A stretch of DNA of 64,000 bases from Hyphomicrobiales bacterium (GTDB lineage Bacteria; Pseudomonadota; Alphaproteobacteria; Rhizobiales; Beijerinckiaceae): positions 1 through 64,000 of the forward strand of contig CANFLM010000001.1 of the NCBI GenBank assembly GCA_947447895.1. Direction: 5' to 3'. The position numbers and the translations under genes are program-made. The notes beneath the pieces were generated by a model that was not told the origin of the DNA, made no database searches, and saw nothing but the letters and a program-made list of their open reading frames with translations. Shown piece after piece: positions 53,855 to 63,534 of this stretch; the first letter of the stretch is position 1, and every line of letters starts with the position of its first letter.

Positions 53855-55105
53855 CTATTGGGTGTTTTCGCTGGCGGCCTGATGGTTGATCATGACATCG
53901 AGCAGGTCGCCGGGCTGGATTTCGGAATCGGGCCCGCCTGCAATCGCGGCCGTAACACCATCGACCATGCGGTAGATCAGGATATCGGGTGCGGCATTGC
54001 GGCCCATCTGGGATTTAACAGCCCCCGCATAGAGCAGCTTTTCCTGCGTGGCCTTCAGCTCCAGCCTGACCTTTTCGCGGGTGATCGTGACCTCTTCATA
54101 GGCGTGATTGAGATCTGAGATCCGTTCGCCTTTCATCCGGTCGAAATCGCGCTCGGCCGTGGCAAATTCGGCTTGGGCCTGTGAGAGTTTCGAGCGGTTT
54201 TCGATTTCTTGTGATTTGATCTGGGCCAGACCCCGTCGCTCCTCGGCCCCGCGATTGACGGGCGTGATGCCCCTGGCAACATTGTCGGCCACGCGCTCGA
54301 CCGCCGTGGCCTGATAGGTCAAGGCTTCGCTTTGCTGCTGCAATCCAAGCAAGAGATCGGCCACATTGCTTTTGATCTGGCTGATCCGGTCCTGCTGGAA
54401 CGATACGCGCATGGTCCATTCCTGTTGGCGGGCTTTGAGCGCCCTTTGTTCCGCCTGAACGATCTCGGCCACCACCGCAGGAGCGACAAAGGGGGGAATA
54501 ACCGCGGCACTCAGATCGAAGCTGGTCCGGTCTGCCAGTTCGGCCTCGATGCTGGCTGCCCGCGCTTCGTTCTTGACCAGGTCAAGCCATTGCGACTGCT
54601 GGCGCGCGCGCAATTCCGGGGTCACCATCAGGGGATTGTCTGTGCGGAAATGCACCACATCGAAGCCGCCCGCCAGAGCGATGGCATGGCGCACCGCGAG
54701 CCCCTTGCGATAGGGGATTGCCCCGGGGCGTGACACATCGCCACTGATATAGAAGGGACGGTGCTCGGCAATTTCCACCGTGACCTGCGGATTCTGGATC
54801 ACCTGCAGCTGCATCAGATTGGTCACGATCGATTGGCGCAATTCAGCCAATGACAGGCCGGATACATGCAGGGCTCCGATAAAAGGCAGGGCCAGATCGC
54901 CATCGACATTAACGGCGGCGCGGCGTTTGAATTCGGCAATGCCGTAGATGTCAACATCGATGATGTCACCCGTATCCAGCCGATAGGCCGGAGAAGCAGC
55001 AGGGGCAGCACTCAGCAGGGTGCTGGAGGCTGCGATACTCCCCATCACACAGGCCAGGGACAGGAGCGCGGCCTTTCGGGCGGTGATGCTTTTAAAAGCG
55101 GTCAT
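53855..55105 (-). CDS. Polysaccharide export protein (ExoF/Wza-like, SLBB)
   Basis: This 416-residue periplasmic or outer-membrane-associated protein has a signal peptide (about 1-38). The poly_export domain contains YRLDTGDIIDVDIYGIAEF and VNVDGDLALPFIGALHVSGL. An SLBB-like segment with ISGDVSRPGAIPYRKGLAVR follows. The C-terminal half (about 210-390) is a long coiled coil typical of ExoF. Translation start overlaps the stop of the Wzx-GH16 gene (ATGA). Confidence 0.92.
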   Translation of the reverse strand: MTAFKSITARKAALLSLACVMGSIAASSTLLSAAPAASPAYRLDTGDIIDVDIYGIAEFKRRAAVNVDGDLALPFIGALHVSGLSLAELRQSIVTNLMQLQVIQNPQVTVEIAEHRPFYISGDVSRPGAIPYRKGLAVRHAIALAGGFDVVHFRTDNPLMVTPELRARQQSQWLDLVKNEARAASIEAELADRTSFDLSAAVIPPFVAPAVVAEIVQAEQRALKARQQEWTMRVSFQQDRISQIKSNVADLLLGLQQQSEALTYQATAVERVADNVARGITPVNRGAEERRGLAQIKSQEIENRSKLSQAQAEFATAERDFDRMKGERISDLNHAYEEVTITREKVRLELKATQEKLLYAGAVKSQMGRNAAPDILIYRMVDGVTAAIAGGPDSEIQPGDLLDVMINHQAASENTQ

Positions 55106-57264
55106 TGGGACACCTCTTTGTCAGTGTTGAACTGGTAAACGCGGATATGCTGGACCTGCAGGGCCGAGGGAAACGGCGTGGAGGCATCGGGAGACCCCGG
55201 CCATGTGCCGCCCACCGCCAGATTGACGATGATGCTCATCGGCTTGTGCAATTCCGCCGGTGTCGGAATATGGGCGACACGGTGGCCGTCAAAGGTCCAG
55301 ATGATCTCTTTGGGGTTCCATTCGACACCGTAATTGTGGAAATAGAGCGACAGATCGGGTGTATGGATGCGGAATTGCTTGCTTTTGCTGCGCTTGGCCT
55401 GCCAACGCAGCTTTGACGGGCTGCCTTGAGCCGTCATGTGGACAGTGGCCCAATAGCCTTCAAGCCTGTGGCCATGCACTTCGAACACGTCAATTTCCGG
55501 TGGCCATGTGCGGTCGGCCGGAACAAGCCAGAAGGCGGGCCACAGGCCGCGCCCTCTCGGCATCTTGGCGCGGATTTCGAAATAGCCGTAGGTCTGCTCA
55601 AAACCGGGGTGGCTGTAGAGCATGCCCGAGGCATATTCCAGTCCCATCGCCAGCCGTCTATCCTGCCGCTTGAGCGGGCGTGCCGAGATGGACAGGCCAT
55701 CCGACACAGTAAAGGGGTTATAGAGACCCAACGGCCCGTCATCGCGCGGGTCGATGTAGAATTCGCGCTCCTTGTTTGTGACAATCGTGCGGCGACCATC
55801 GGGAAAATGCGTCAGCCAGTGGCCATTTTTGCCATCCCACAGGCTGAGGGTTTTGAAATTATCCTCGAAGGTCAAGGTGCCTTTGTCGGAACGGTGATAG
55901 GGGGCTGCTGGCTCGGCCCGTGCACGGGTCACTCCCGTCGCCATCATCACCAGCAACAGCCCCATCAGGATCACAGTATTGAAGCACAGGGTGCGACCGA
56001 ATACGCCGGTCCGGCCCAACATCACCAGTTGTATGCCCGCCAGGACGGTGGCATTGCCCACCAGTGCCCAGGCCTGTCCTTCGATTCCCCCCCAATGCTG
56101 TCCCAGGGCCATCATCGGCACCAATGAGAGCAATGCCGGGCCGAACAGTATGGCGGCATCGCGCAGGATGTGGCGCGACAGGCTCATGGTCAGCGGCAGG
56201 GTCCAGCCGACAAGGGCCAGCGGCAGCCCCGATAATGAAACAGCCAGACTGGCCGCCAATGCCTGATCATAACGGGGAAACAACCGCTCGATCAGCGGAT
56301 CGGCATAGGCAATGGCTGCTCCTGTTACGATCGTAACCAGCACGCTCAAGATCAGCAGGTCCCGCGCCATCAGGCGGCTGGCTTGCGACGGCGAGTGGCT
56401 GGCCGTCCGTAAAATCAGCGGATAGCGGATCTGGCTGATATTGGCGATCAACCCTGTTCCGATCAGGACAAAACTCGATCCGAAGGCCAATAGGCCGAAT
56501 TCGGTCTCGCTGGCCGACACGCTCCACGAGATCCAGCGGCCCGCGACCAGATAGGCCAGCCATAATCCGTTAAAAGCAAACAAAGGCAGTCCGGCTTTCA
56601 GGGTCTCCAGCAAGCGTGCCCCCCGCAACCGGTGCGGACGCATGACCAGGGCGGCAAGGCCGAGATACCAGACGGCAAGTGCTGCAAAACATCCGCTGAC
56701 CCCCCCCAGCATCAAGCCAACCAGACGCGGCAAGGTCATGCCGAATTGCATCAATAAGGCCATGCGGATGAAGGCTTGCAGTTGACCACTGGTGCGGTAG
56801 AGCGAAACCAGACCATTATTGGCCATAAACGCCGCAGCCGCGACAAGTGCACAACCGGTCGCCAGCGGTGGCAGGGCTTGGCTCCACCAGGCCGCGCCCA
56901 CCGCCAATGGCGCAATCACACCCGCGATCACCAGTGAGACAAGCCAGCGAAGCGCCAGAATATCTTCCTGCCCGCCCGTCTGCGCCGAAGGGTCTGAGGC
57001 TGTTTGGACCATACGCCGGTCTGCCAGTTGCGACATGCCGAGATCACAGGCGGCCAGCAACTGAAACAATGTCGAGACCAGGGCAAAGGCTCCGAAGGCG
57101 GCGGGATCCAGCAGCCAAGGGGCGAGCAATGAGGTTCCGGCACCAGCGACGGTCATCACTGTGGTAAACAGGCCGAAGCTGGCGGGATGGAGGAACCAGC
57201 CCGGCAGGATGCAGGCAGGGCCATTGCGAATTGCCGCGTGGGGAGTGCCGGAGGCGGACATCAT
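55102..57264 (-). CDS. Fusion: Wzx-type flippase plus GH16 glycanase
   Basis: The 720-residue protein joins two activities. Residues about 20-450 form a 12-helix MOP/Wzx flippase that moves lipid-linked repeat units. Residues 465-715 are a GH16 glycanase like ExoK, with active-site EIDVFE at 590-595 (two catalytic Glu). At the junction (about 427-455) VILMGLLLVMMATGV, then TRARA before EPAAP, looks like a former signal peptide and cleavage site. This would place the glycanase in the periplasm after a 13th helix. ATG overlaps the stop of the GT4 gene. The ORF is uninterrupted. Confidence 0.9.
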   Translation of the reverse strand: MMSASGTPHAAIRNGPACILPGWFLHPASFGLFTTVMTVAGAGTSLLAPWLLDPAAFGAFALVSTLFQLLAACDLGMSQLADRRMVQTASDPSAQTGGQEDILALRWLVSLVIAGVIAPLAVGAAWWSQALPPLATGCALVAAAAFMANNGLVSLYRTSGQLQAFIRMALLMQFGMTLPRLVGLMLGGVSGCFAALAVWYLGLAALVMRPHRLRGARLLETLKAGLPLFAFNGLWLAYLVAGRWISWSVSASETEFGLLAFGSSFVLIGTGLIANISQIRYPLILRTASHSPSQASRLMARDLLILSVLVTIVTGAAIAYADPLIERLFPRYDQALAASLAVSLSGLPLALVGWTLPLTMSLSRHILRDAAILFGPALLSLVPMMALGQHWGGIEGQAWALVGNATVLAGIQLVMLGRTGVFGRTLCFNTVILMGLLLVMMATGVTRARAEPAAPYHRSDKGTLTFEDNFKTLSLWDGKNGHWLTHFPDGRRTIVTNKEREFYIDPRDDGPLGLYNPFTVSDGLSISARPLKRQDRRLAMGLEYASGMLYSHPGFEQTYGYFEIRAKMPRGRGLWPAFWLVPADRTWPPEIDVFEVHGHRLEGYWATVHMTAQGSPSKLRWQAKRSKSKQFRIHTPDLSLYFHNYGVEWNPKEIIWTFDGHRVAHIPTPAELHKPMSIIVNLAVGGTWPGSPDASTPFPSALQVQHIRVYQFNTDKEVSQ

Positions 57265-58487
57265 TCGTAATCCGTGATCAGTTTGCGGGACACGACATCA
57301 CGCGCAATGGACACCAGACGATGGGCAATCGGTCCCCAGCCCAGCTCCTGTTCGGCATAGGCAATCGCGCCTGCCGAGCAGCGGGCATAAAGACCGTGGT
57401 CGTCGATCAGTCGGCGGATGGCCCTTGCGATACCGTTCGGGCAGGTGCTGGGCGCGATTACGCCGGTTGTGCCGTCGGCCACCTGTTCTATAAGGCCCCC
57501 GACAGGGGTTACCACCATCGGCATGCCGGCGGTGGCCGCCGAGGCGGCAACACCCGATTGGCTGGCCTCGCGATAGGGCAGGACCATGATATCGTTGCGC
57601 GCAAGGGCCGCGCCGATATCGTCTTCGTCAACCCAGTGATTGGTCATGGTGACACCGGACAATCCGGCCAATTGCGCGGCATAGGGAGCGATATCCCCCG
57701 ATCCCATCACTTCGAGGGCAACATTGAGGCCTTGCGCTTGCAGCATCCGATAGGCGTCAAGCAGCAGATCCAGCCCTTTATAGGCAATGATCCGGCCCAA
57801 AAACAGCAGCCGGACCGGACGGTCCCTGTCCAGCTGGCGGTATCGTTTGGCCCCGAACTCAAACGCACCATGTGGCATGGTCCAGATCATGTCGCCGGCG
57901 ATGGCATGACGTGTCATTAATTGCTGTTTGACATGGTCGGACAGGGTGATCAGTCCGTCAGCCGCCGCTATTTCGCGGCGCATGCTGAGGTGGCGGAACG
58001 GATAGCTGTCGCCGGGATGCGGCGTGGGATCATGCACCACCAGAAGGAAAGGCAGGTTCAAGGTACGGATGGGCGCAAGCACCGCCACATCCCAGATGGC
58101 GGGCATGGTGCACACCACCAGATCGATCTGGTGGCGGGCGACAAATTCCATGAACTGTTGCCCGATCTGCGCCAGGCCCGTCAGTCCGTAAAATGCGGCC
58201 AGTTTGCCGGTCAGAGTGGCTTTGTTACCTTTGAACGTTTGGATTTCACAAAGGGGAAGAGGCTCCTCAAGCGATTTGATCAGGCCTGCCAATTCGCAAT
58301 CGGCCACGGCAGAGGCATAGCAGTCGATCTCTCCGGCCTGCTGGGCAGCCCGCACAAGTTCGAAAGTGAATTTCGAGCCCGCCCCGCCCCGTCCCCAATG
58401 CCAGAACAGGACCTGCAGACGATGATGGTGGTGCGCCAACAGGGATTGGAAAGATTGGACCAGTTCGGCATGCATCAAGGCCGTCAT
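57261..58487 (-). CDS. Glycosyltransferase family 4
   Basis: This 408-residue cytoplasmic GT-B glycosyltransferase has the GT4 C-terminal domain with RLLFLGRIIAYKGLDLLLDAY, VALEVMGSGD and the donor-site region YREASQSGVAASAATAGMP with the E-x7-E-like pattern. The N-terminal HWGRGGAGSKFTFEL is a nucleotide-site loop. It overlaps both neighbours by 4 nt, so is made with the GT2-PCP and Wzx-GH16 proteins. It would add one sugar to the lipid-linked unit. Confidence 0.92.
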   Translation of the reverse strand: MTALMHAELVQSFQSLLAHHHHRLQVLFWHWGRGGAGSKFTFELVRAAQQAGEIDCYASAVADCELAGLIKSLEEPLPLCEIQTFKGNKATLTGKLAAFYGLTGLAQIGQQFMEFVARHQIDLVVCTMPAIWDVAVLAPIRTLNLPFLLVVHDPTPHPGDSYPFRHLSMRREIAAADGLITLSDHVKQQLMTRHAIAGDMIWTMPHGAFEFGAKRYRQLDRDRPVRLLFLGRIIAYKGLDLLLDAYRMLQAQGLNVALEVMGSGDIAPYAAQLAGLSGVTMTNHWVDEDDIGAALARNDIMVLPYREASQSGVAASAATAGMPMVVTPVGGLIEQVADGTTGVIAPSTCPNGIARAIRRLIDDHGLYARCSAGAIAYAEQELGWGPIAHRLVSIARDVVSRKLITDYE

Positions 58488-60931
58488 GCTGATTGGTCCC
58501 GGCTAGTGTGGCCTGGAGCAGGGGGCTGTGCGGGATCCAGATTGAGAGACTTGGCTCCTTTGCGCAGGGCTTCGGCCGTTCTGCGCAGTGAACGGACGAA
58601 TGCGCGCGGGCGAACGGCGGCAAAGCCCCCCGCCGCGGATGCCACAAACAAAGTGCCGAGCATGGCCATCCAGCCATTGGGGGAGGCAGGCTTTAAAGGC
58701 TCATCGGCCACCGCCACAATATCGGCATCCGGTTGCATGGCTCTGGTGCGTCCAAGCTGGTTGTTGAGCTTGGCCAGCGTCTCGTTGAGCGAGTTTTCGT
58801 TCGATAGGGCGGTTCGGCGCAACTCATCAAGGCGCATTTCGTTGATCCGGCGCGTGACCATTTCCGAACGCACCGTTTCGATTTCATTTTGCAACCGCTC
58901 CTTGCGGGTCTGCCAGGTTTTGGCCTCGTGTTCTGCCGTGCTGATAATCCGGATGGCCTCATCCTCGATGGTCGATTTGATGCTGCTGGTCTCGGTCGCC
59001 AGAGCCGCAGGCTTGGCATAGACCACGGCCAGCATGTCACGCGCCCGTTGCACCTGTTGGGACGCCACAACTTCGGGGGCATTCAGCAAGGTGCCGGCCC
59101 ATTGCATCTGGCCGAGAGCTTCGGCGCGGACCTGTGTCTCGATGCTGCGGGCCCGGGCCTGAGCCAACTCGTTGCTGAGCGAATTGAGTTGGCCTTGCAA
59201 ATCCGTGCCATTGTCGCGATCGCTGATCCCGTTGATGGCCATAAAATCACGCACTCCTTCCAGAGCCCCCTGATAGCTGGTCTGGAGTTGGGCGACCCGT
59301 TCTTCCAGTCTGTGCGTCTGGGCCTGGATGCCCTCTTGCTTGCGGGCGATCTGGTCCTCGAGGTAGGTCGAGACCAGTGCATTGGTGATTTTGGCGGCAT
59401 AAACGGGGTCGCTATGCCAGAAATTCACTTTCAGCGTATAGGAACGCCGCTCGCGGACCACCGAAATGCGATCACGCATGGTTTCCATCAATAGGGCTGG
59501 CTCTACCCCGCTCCAGAACAGGCTGCCACGATTGAAACTCTTGTCTTCCAGCAAGCCGAGCTGGTTGATCACGCGGGAGATGATGACGGGCGAGGAGAGC
59601 CGGTCGATTTCCGACTGGATGGCGCCATCGTCCAGAATGCCTTGCCGCAAGCCGACCTGCGCGTCCTCCTGCTCAGTCTGGTGCAAAATCACCGACGAGG
59701 TGGCAGCGTAGCGGCGCGGCAGCATCGGCCAGGCCAGTGCCACACACAGCATCACGATGCTGAAGCCGGTCACAAACCGCGTATAGCGGTTTTTTGGAGC
59801 ATGTATTTCAACAAGTCCCAACAGATCCATCGCCCAGGCTTGGGTGGCGATCCAGCGTGGTCTGGCCCATTCGCGCCAATGATCGGACTGCAGCCACGGG
59901 GTCGGCACGGTGTTGTCATTATGGCTTTGCGGACCGGACAAGCCGGTGCGGGCAATGGAATAGGCATATTGCCGCATCGGGCCGGACAACATCCGGAACA
60001 GCATATACAGGCCTGTCGTGGTCAGGAATTCACGGGTATTGAGAAAGCCCCGCTTCCAGCATTCGAAGCGGAAAGACATTTCGGTCAGGCAATACCGCAA
60101 CCCGCCACGCCGCCCGTAGAGATCGAGGCCGGTTCGCACTTTCAAGAGGATTTTCGGCAGGACATGGATCTTGTAGCCGGACTGGACCAGCCGCATGAAC
60201 AGGTCGTAATCCTCCAGATAGGCAAAGCGCGAGCGATAGCCGTCCATAGCCCGCAAGGCCGTGGCCTTGACCATGATGGTCGGGTGAATGATCACATTGC
60301 GCCAGCGCAGGGCTTGCGACACATGCTCATGATTGACCGGCGACACCTTGACCTTGGAGGGCTGGCTGTCGGGGAAAAATTCCTCTGCCCAGGAGGAGAC
60401 AAGATCGATATCGGGATGCGCAGCCAGATAGGTCGATTGTAGCTTCAGGCGATCGGGCAGGCAGATATCGTCGGAATCCATGCGTGCGATGTAATCGCCC
60501 GTACAGGCCAGCAATCCGGCATTCATCGCCTTGGCCAACCCGCCATTGTCGGGCAGATTGACAATCGTGATGGTCGCAATCCGTGGATCGGCTTCATAGC
60601 GGCGGATCACAAGGCGCTGGTCTTGCGGGATCGGGCCGTCGATCACCAGAACAAGCTGGTTGGGGGGCAGGGTCTGGGCAAAGACACTTTCAAGCGACTG
60701 CTCCAAATGCTCCGGCTTTTCACCGGCATAGGTGGACATTAAAACGCTGACGGTCTTGTGACCGGTTGCCTCCGGTTTGGCAGGTTGCTTGCCTTCCGGT
60801 TCACGCGGATCTGCAGATTTGACGCGTCCGAACGAGAGGCCGGGGATAGGGGTATGCGTGAAGTCGATACTTTTGGAGGCAGCCAAGTCCGAAGTCCGTT
60901 GCACCCTGTGGAAATTGTCGATCTTGCCCAT
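58484..60931 (-). CDS. Fusion: GT2 glycosyltransferase plus Wzz/PCP chain-length domain
   Basis: This 815-residue protein has residues about 60-300 as a GT2 transferase. Landmarks are VSVLMSTYAGEKPEHL, GDYIARMDSDDICLPDRL (DxD-like) and YLEDYDLFMRL. After a linker, from about 383, there is a membrane helix (FVTGFSIVMLCVALAW) and a Wzz/GumC-like PCP domain with a long coiled coil. It ends in a second helix (MAMLGTLFVASAAGGFAAV). There is no BY-kinase domain as in ExoP/Wzc. The fusion would place sugar addition and chain-length control in one chain. It lies 1 nt from exoY and overlaps the GT4 gene. Confidence 0.9.
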   Translation of the reverse strand: MGKIDNFHRVQRTSDLAASKSIDFTHTPIPGLSFGRVKSADPREPEGKQPAKPEATGHKTVSVLMSTYAGEKPEHLEQSLESVFAQTLPPNQLVLVIDGPIPQDQRLVIRRYEADPRIATITIVNLPDNGGLAKAMNAGLLACTGDYIARMDSDDICLPDRLKLQSTYLAAHPDIDLVSSWAEEFFPDSQPSKVKVSPVNHEHVSQALRWRNVIIHPTIMVKATALRAMDGYRSRFAYLEDYDLFMRLVQSGYKIHVLPKILLKVRTGLDLYGRRGGLRYCLTEMSFRFECWKRGFLNTREFLTTTGLYMLFRMLSGPMRQYAYSIARTGLSGPQSHNDNTVPTPWLQSDHWREWARPRWIATQAWAMDLLGLVEIHAPKNRYTRFVTGFSIVMLCVALAWPMLPRRYAATSSVILHQTEQEDAQVGLRQGILDDGAIQSEIDRLSSPVIISRVINQLGLLEDKSFNRGSLFWSGVEPALLMETMRDRISVVRERRSYTLKVNFWHSDPVYAAKITNALVSTYLEDQIARKQEGIQAQTHRLEERVAQLQTSYQGALEGVRDFMAINGISDRDNGTDLQGQLNSLSNELAQARARSIETQVRAEALGQMQWAGTLLNAPEVVASQQVQRARDMLAVVYAKPAALATETSSIKSTIEDEAIRIISTAEHEAKTWQTRKERLQNEIETVRSEMVTRRINEMRLDELRRTALSNENSLNETLAKLNNQLGRTRAMQPDADIVAVADEPLKPASPNGWMAMLGTLFVASAAGGFAAVRPRAFVRSLRRTAEALRKGAKSLNLDPAQPPAPGHTSRDQSA

Positions 60932-60932
60932 A

Positions 60933-61625
60933 TCAACGCGCTCCTCTGCCCGAGAGAATGGCTGCCGGGGTTCGCATCAAAATTACCAGATCCTCCATCA
61001 GCGAGTGGCGCATCGCGTAACGGGTATCGAGCAGGACACGCTGGCTATAGCCGATCTCGCTGCGGCCGCTGATCTGCCAGGGCCCGGTGATGCCGGGGCG
61101 GATGGAGGTGTAGAAACGTGCCTTGCGCCCGTAGAAATGCAACAATTCGGCTTGTGTGACCGGACGGGGGCCGACAAAACTCATGTCCCCCACCAGAACA
61201 TTGAACAATTGGGGCAGCTCATCGAGGCTGGTCTTGCGCAGGAACTGGCCGATTGCGGTGGTGCGCGGATCGAACATCAGCTTTTGATGCTGCTCCCACT
61301 CCTGCCGCTCTTCGGGATTGCAGGCGAGATACTCGTCCAGACAGTCCTGTGCGCCCAAAATCATGGTGCGGAATTTCAGGCAACCGAAGTTTTGGCCGTT
61401 TTTACCAATCCGTTGATGGGAATAAAGAACAGGCCCGCCATCAAGAGCCACCAGCACAGCGATAAGCGCAAACACAGGCAGTGCGAGAATGATGCCGAGT
61501 AACGCCAGAGCAATGTCGGTTGCTCTTTTTGTAGTAATCCCTAATATATTGATATATTTGTTCTTGATTGTTATTATCTTCAATTTTAAATGTGAATTTT
61601 CATCGATGTTAATATTATGCAACAT
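60933..61625 (-). CDS. ExoY-like undecaprenyl-phosphate sugar phosphotransferase
   Basis: This 230-residue protein primes the repeat unit by adding galactose-1-P or glucose-1-P to undecaprenyl phosphate. It has one N-terminal membrane helix ([21 protein letters not shown]) and the conserved [31 protein letters not shown] and [15 protein letters not shown] motifs. It is of ExoY size and lacks the long N-terminal membrane domain of larger WbaP proteins. ATG at 61625 fits; it is the first gene of the tightly packed block and follows an AT-rich region. Confidence 0.95.
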   Translation of the reverse strand: MLHNINIDENSHLKLKIITIKNKYINILGITTKRATDIALALLGIILALPVFALIAVLVALDGGPVLYSHQRIGKNGQNFGCLKFRTMILGAQDCLDEYLACNPEERQEWEQHQKLMFDPRTTAIGQFLRKTSLDELPQLFNVLVGDMSFVGPRPVTQAELLHFYGRKARFYTSIRPGITGPWQISGRSEIGYSQRVLLDTRYAMRHSLMEDLVILMRTPAAILSGRGAR

Positions 61626-61864
61626 GCCGCACTCCTACAAAGCAATAATAAATTCATCAATATTTGACGTAGGAATGAATTTATCTTGTATCTAATTATC
61701 TGCTAAATAAGTGATTTCTGTATAATTTAAAAACGAAGTAAATTTTATTTTATAATAACAAAATTACGCATGGATTTGTATAGTTGTTGTATTGTGGTCC
61801 TCGCGAATATACCATCGGCTGCGATGGCCTGTCCGTACGGCACCATGCAAAATCCAGCCAGTGT
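61626..61864. other. 239-bp AT-rich region between the deacetylase and exoY genes
   Basis: This region contains AT-rich DNA (61680-61770) and no ORF. It lies upstream of the exoY-led block on the minus strand, and so probably holds that operon's promoter. No clear consensus can be assigned by eye. Confidence 0.55.
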
Positions 61865-62920
61865 CTAAGACCGGCTGAACGGCAGGCCTGATACGATCGC
61901 GCGCAACCATTGGTCGGACTGGAAATGTCCGTTCAGCGAGATGCGCGGCAGCGTCATCATCGATATGGCGGTTTTGGGTCCATGGGCCTTGATCGGCCAC
62001 ACATGTCCCGGGCGGGTCGTCACGGCTGTCTGATAACCGGCTTGTTGCACCAGATCGATATCGCGCTGGGAAAAGCATCGAGTGCCCCCTGAGGGATAGG
62101 AAAAGTGTCGGGGCATTGTGCCGAGGGCTTGCGAAATTGTGATCCTGCTTGTCCCGATCTCCTGTCGGGCCTGCTCATCGCAGATTTGCGACAGAATGGG
62201 GTGGGTCAGTGTGTGCGATCCGATTGTGATGGAGGGATCATTGCCGAGCGCGGCAAGCTCGTTCCAGCTTGCGCATATTTTGGCCGGAGTCTGGCGCGAG
62301 GGGGCGCTCGATTGGCCACGCAAGCCGTCGAGCAATGCAGGCCATTGCGGCGACGGGGTCGCGGAAAAAATCTTGCGAAGCCTATGATAAGCCTTTGTTT
62401 TTTCGGCAACAGATCCTGTCGCCATCACGATGCTGTGGGGCCCCATCCGCAGGCGGATCGTCGCCTGTTCGGCAATCGCCTCTTCCAGTTCCAGCCACCA
62501 GATCCGGCCTTGGCCCTGCGCATAGTCGCTGGTGATATAGAGGGTCCAGGGACAATGGTGTTGACGTAGGATCGGCGAGGCATGCTCCAGCACATCGCGA
62601 TAGCCATCATCGAAGGTCACAACAAAAAACGGTTTGGCCTGCGGGGAATTTCGGGTGAGGCGTTCGGGAAGTTGGTCAATCGAAAGGGGTTCAAATCCGG
62701 ATTTTTGAAAGAATGTCAGGCTATGATCCAGAAATTCTGGGGTGACATCCAGAAACTGGTTGGGTGCAAAAGCGCTGGACTGTTGCGGCCTGACCCTGTG
62801 GAGTGTCAGGATAAACCCGCGACCCTGTTTCAAGCCCACCATGCCAAGGCCGGAAAGCCATCGGTCCGCCTGCAATAATCCCATCATTTCTAGACCCGTA
62901 TGCATCATTCTGTATCGCAT
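61865..62920 (-). CDS. Polysaccharide deacetylase (NodB-homology domain, CE4)
   Basis: This 351-residue protein carries the CE4 deacetylase signature. Motif 1 is VTFDDGYRDV with catalytic Asp and metal Asp. Motif 2 is SHTLTHP (H-x4-H-like). HFSYPSGGTRCFS and SLNGHFQSD follow near the C-terminus. There is no signal peptide, so it may act in the cytoplasm or on the lipid-linked unit. It reads toward exoY and precedes it by 239 nt. It may remove acetyl or N-acetyl groups from the polymer. Confidence 0.9.
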   Translation of the reverse strand: MRYRMMHTGLEMMGLLQADRWLSGLGMVGLKQGRGFILTLHRVRPQQSSAFAPNQFLDVTPEFLDHSLTFFQKSGFEPLSIDQLPERLTRNSPQAKPFFVVTFDDGYRDVLEHASPILRQHHCPWTLYITSDYAQGQGRIWWLELEEAIAEQATIRLRMGPHSIVMATGSVAEKTKAYHRLRKIFSATPSPQWPALLDGLRGQSSAPSRQTPAKICASWNELAALGNDPSITIGSHTLTHPILSQICDEQARQEIGTSRITISQALGTMPRHFSYPSGGTRCFSQRDIDLVQQAGYQTAVTTRPGHVWPIKAHGPKTAISMMTLPRISLNGHFQSDQWLRAIVSGLPFSRS

Positions 62921-63534
62921 ATGATTTGTGGCCTTTTTCAGTATATTCTAAGTATTAATTAGTTTTAATGGTAATTTTGAAATATAAAATTCAATATTAT
63001 TTTTATTTAAAAAACGAAATTTCATATTTATTATTATTTTATTCGTATTGATCATAATATTGGTTGTTTTAATTTATTTAAAATCGATCATCATCAAGGT
63101 CTTATTGTAAATTTATCTGTTTATGATTTTCCTCGTTCAAGGATATGACACATGCCAATTTATTCCAATAATCTAAGTCCACCGCTGTGCTGATCTTGGA
63201 GGGCAAATTCGAGACATCCAACCTGTGGAACGGAGCCACAGGGACCGGGGAGGCCTCCTATCCATGCGTGGGCCTTCGGGCAGGAGCAATGATGGTCCCA
63301 TATTGTTTCGACGGTCACCAGGTGTTCCGGGCTGCGACCCGAACAGTCCCGATGCGACGACCGTGTTTCCGGCAGATCCCGAGATTGGATCAATCCGCCC
63401 CATTGGGGCCGCGCCCGATCCGGTATCTGTCAACCAGACCCTGATCGATCTACGCATCGGCCACCGGTGTTTTTGAATTGACAGATAAAAATTTGAATCA
63501 ATCGCATGTTTCTACCGCTTGAATCGGAATGTTG
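62921..63534. other. 614-bp intergenic region with AT-rich part and GC-rich block
   Basis: The part nearest the deacetylase (62930-63160) is very AT-rich and probably holds promoters for both directions. The following block (63161-63480) has gene-like GC but overlapping ORFs on both strands have no recognisable family and no good starts. The pattern mirrors that left of the locus (48770-49637), though the sequences look unrelated. Confidence 0.5.

Noticed and set aside
49066..63480. The two GC-rich blocks as copies of one repeat flanking the locus
   Set aside because: By eye the sequences at 49.1-49.6 kb and 63.2-63.5 kb do not match in either orientation.
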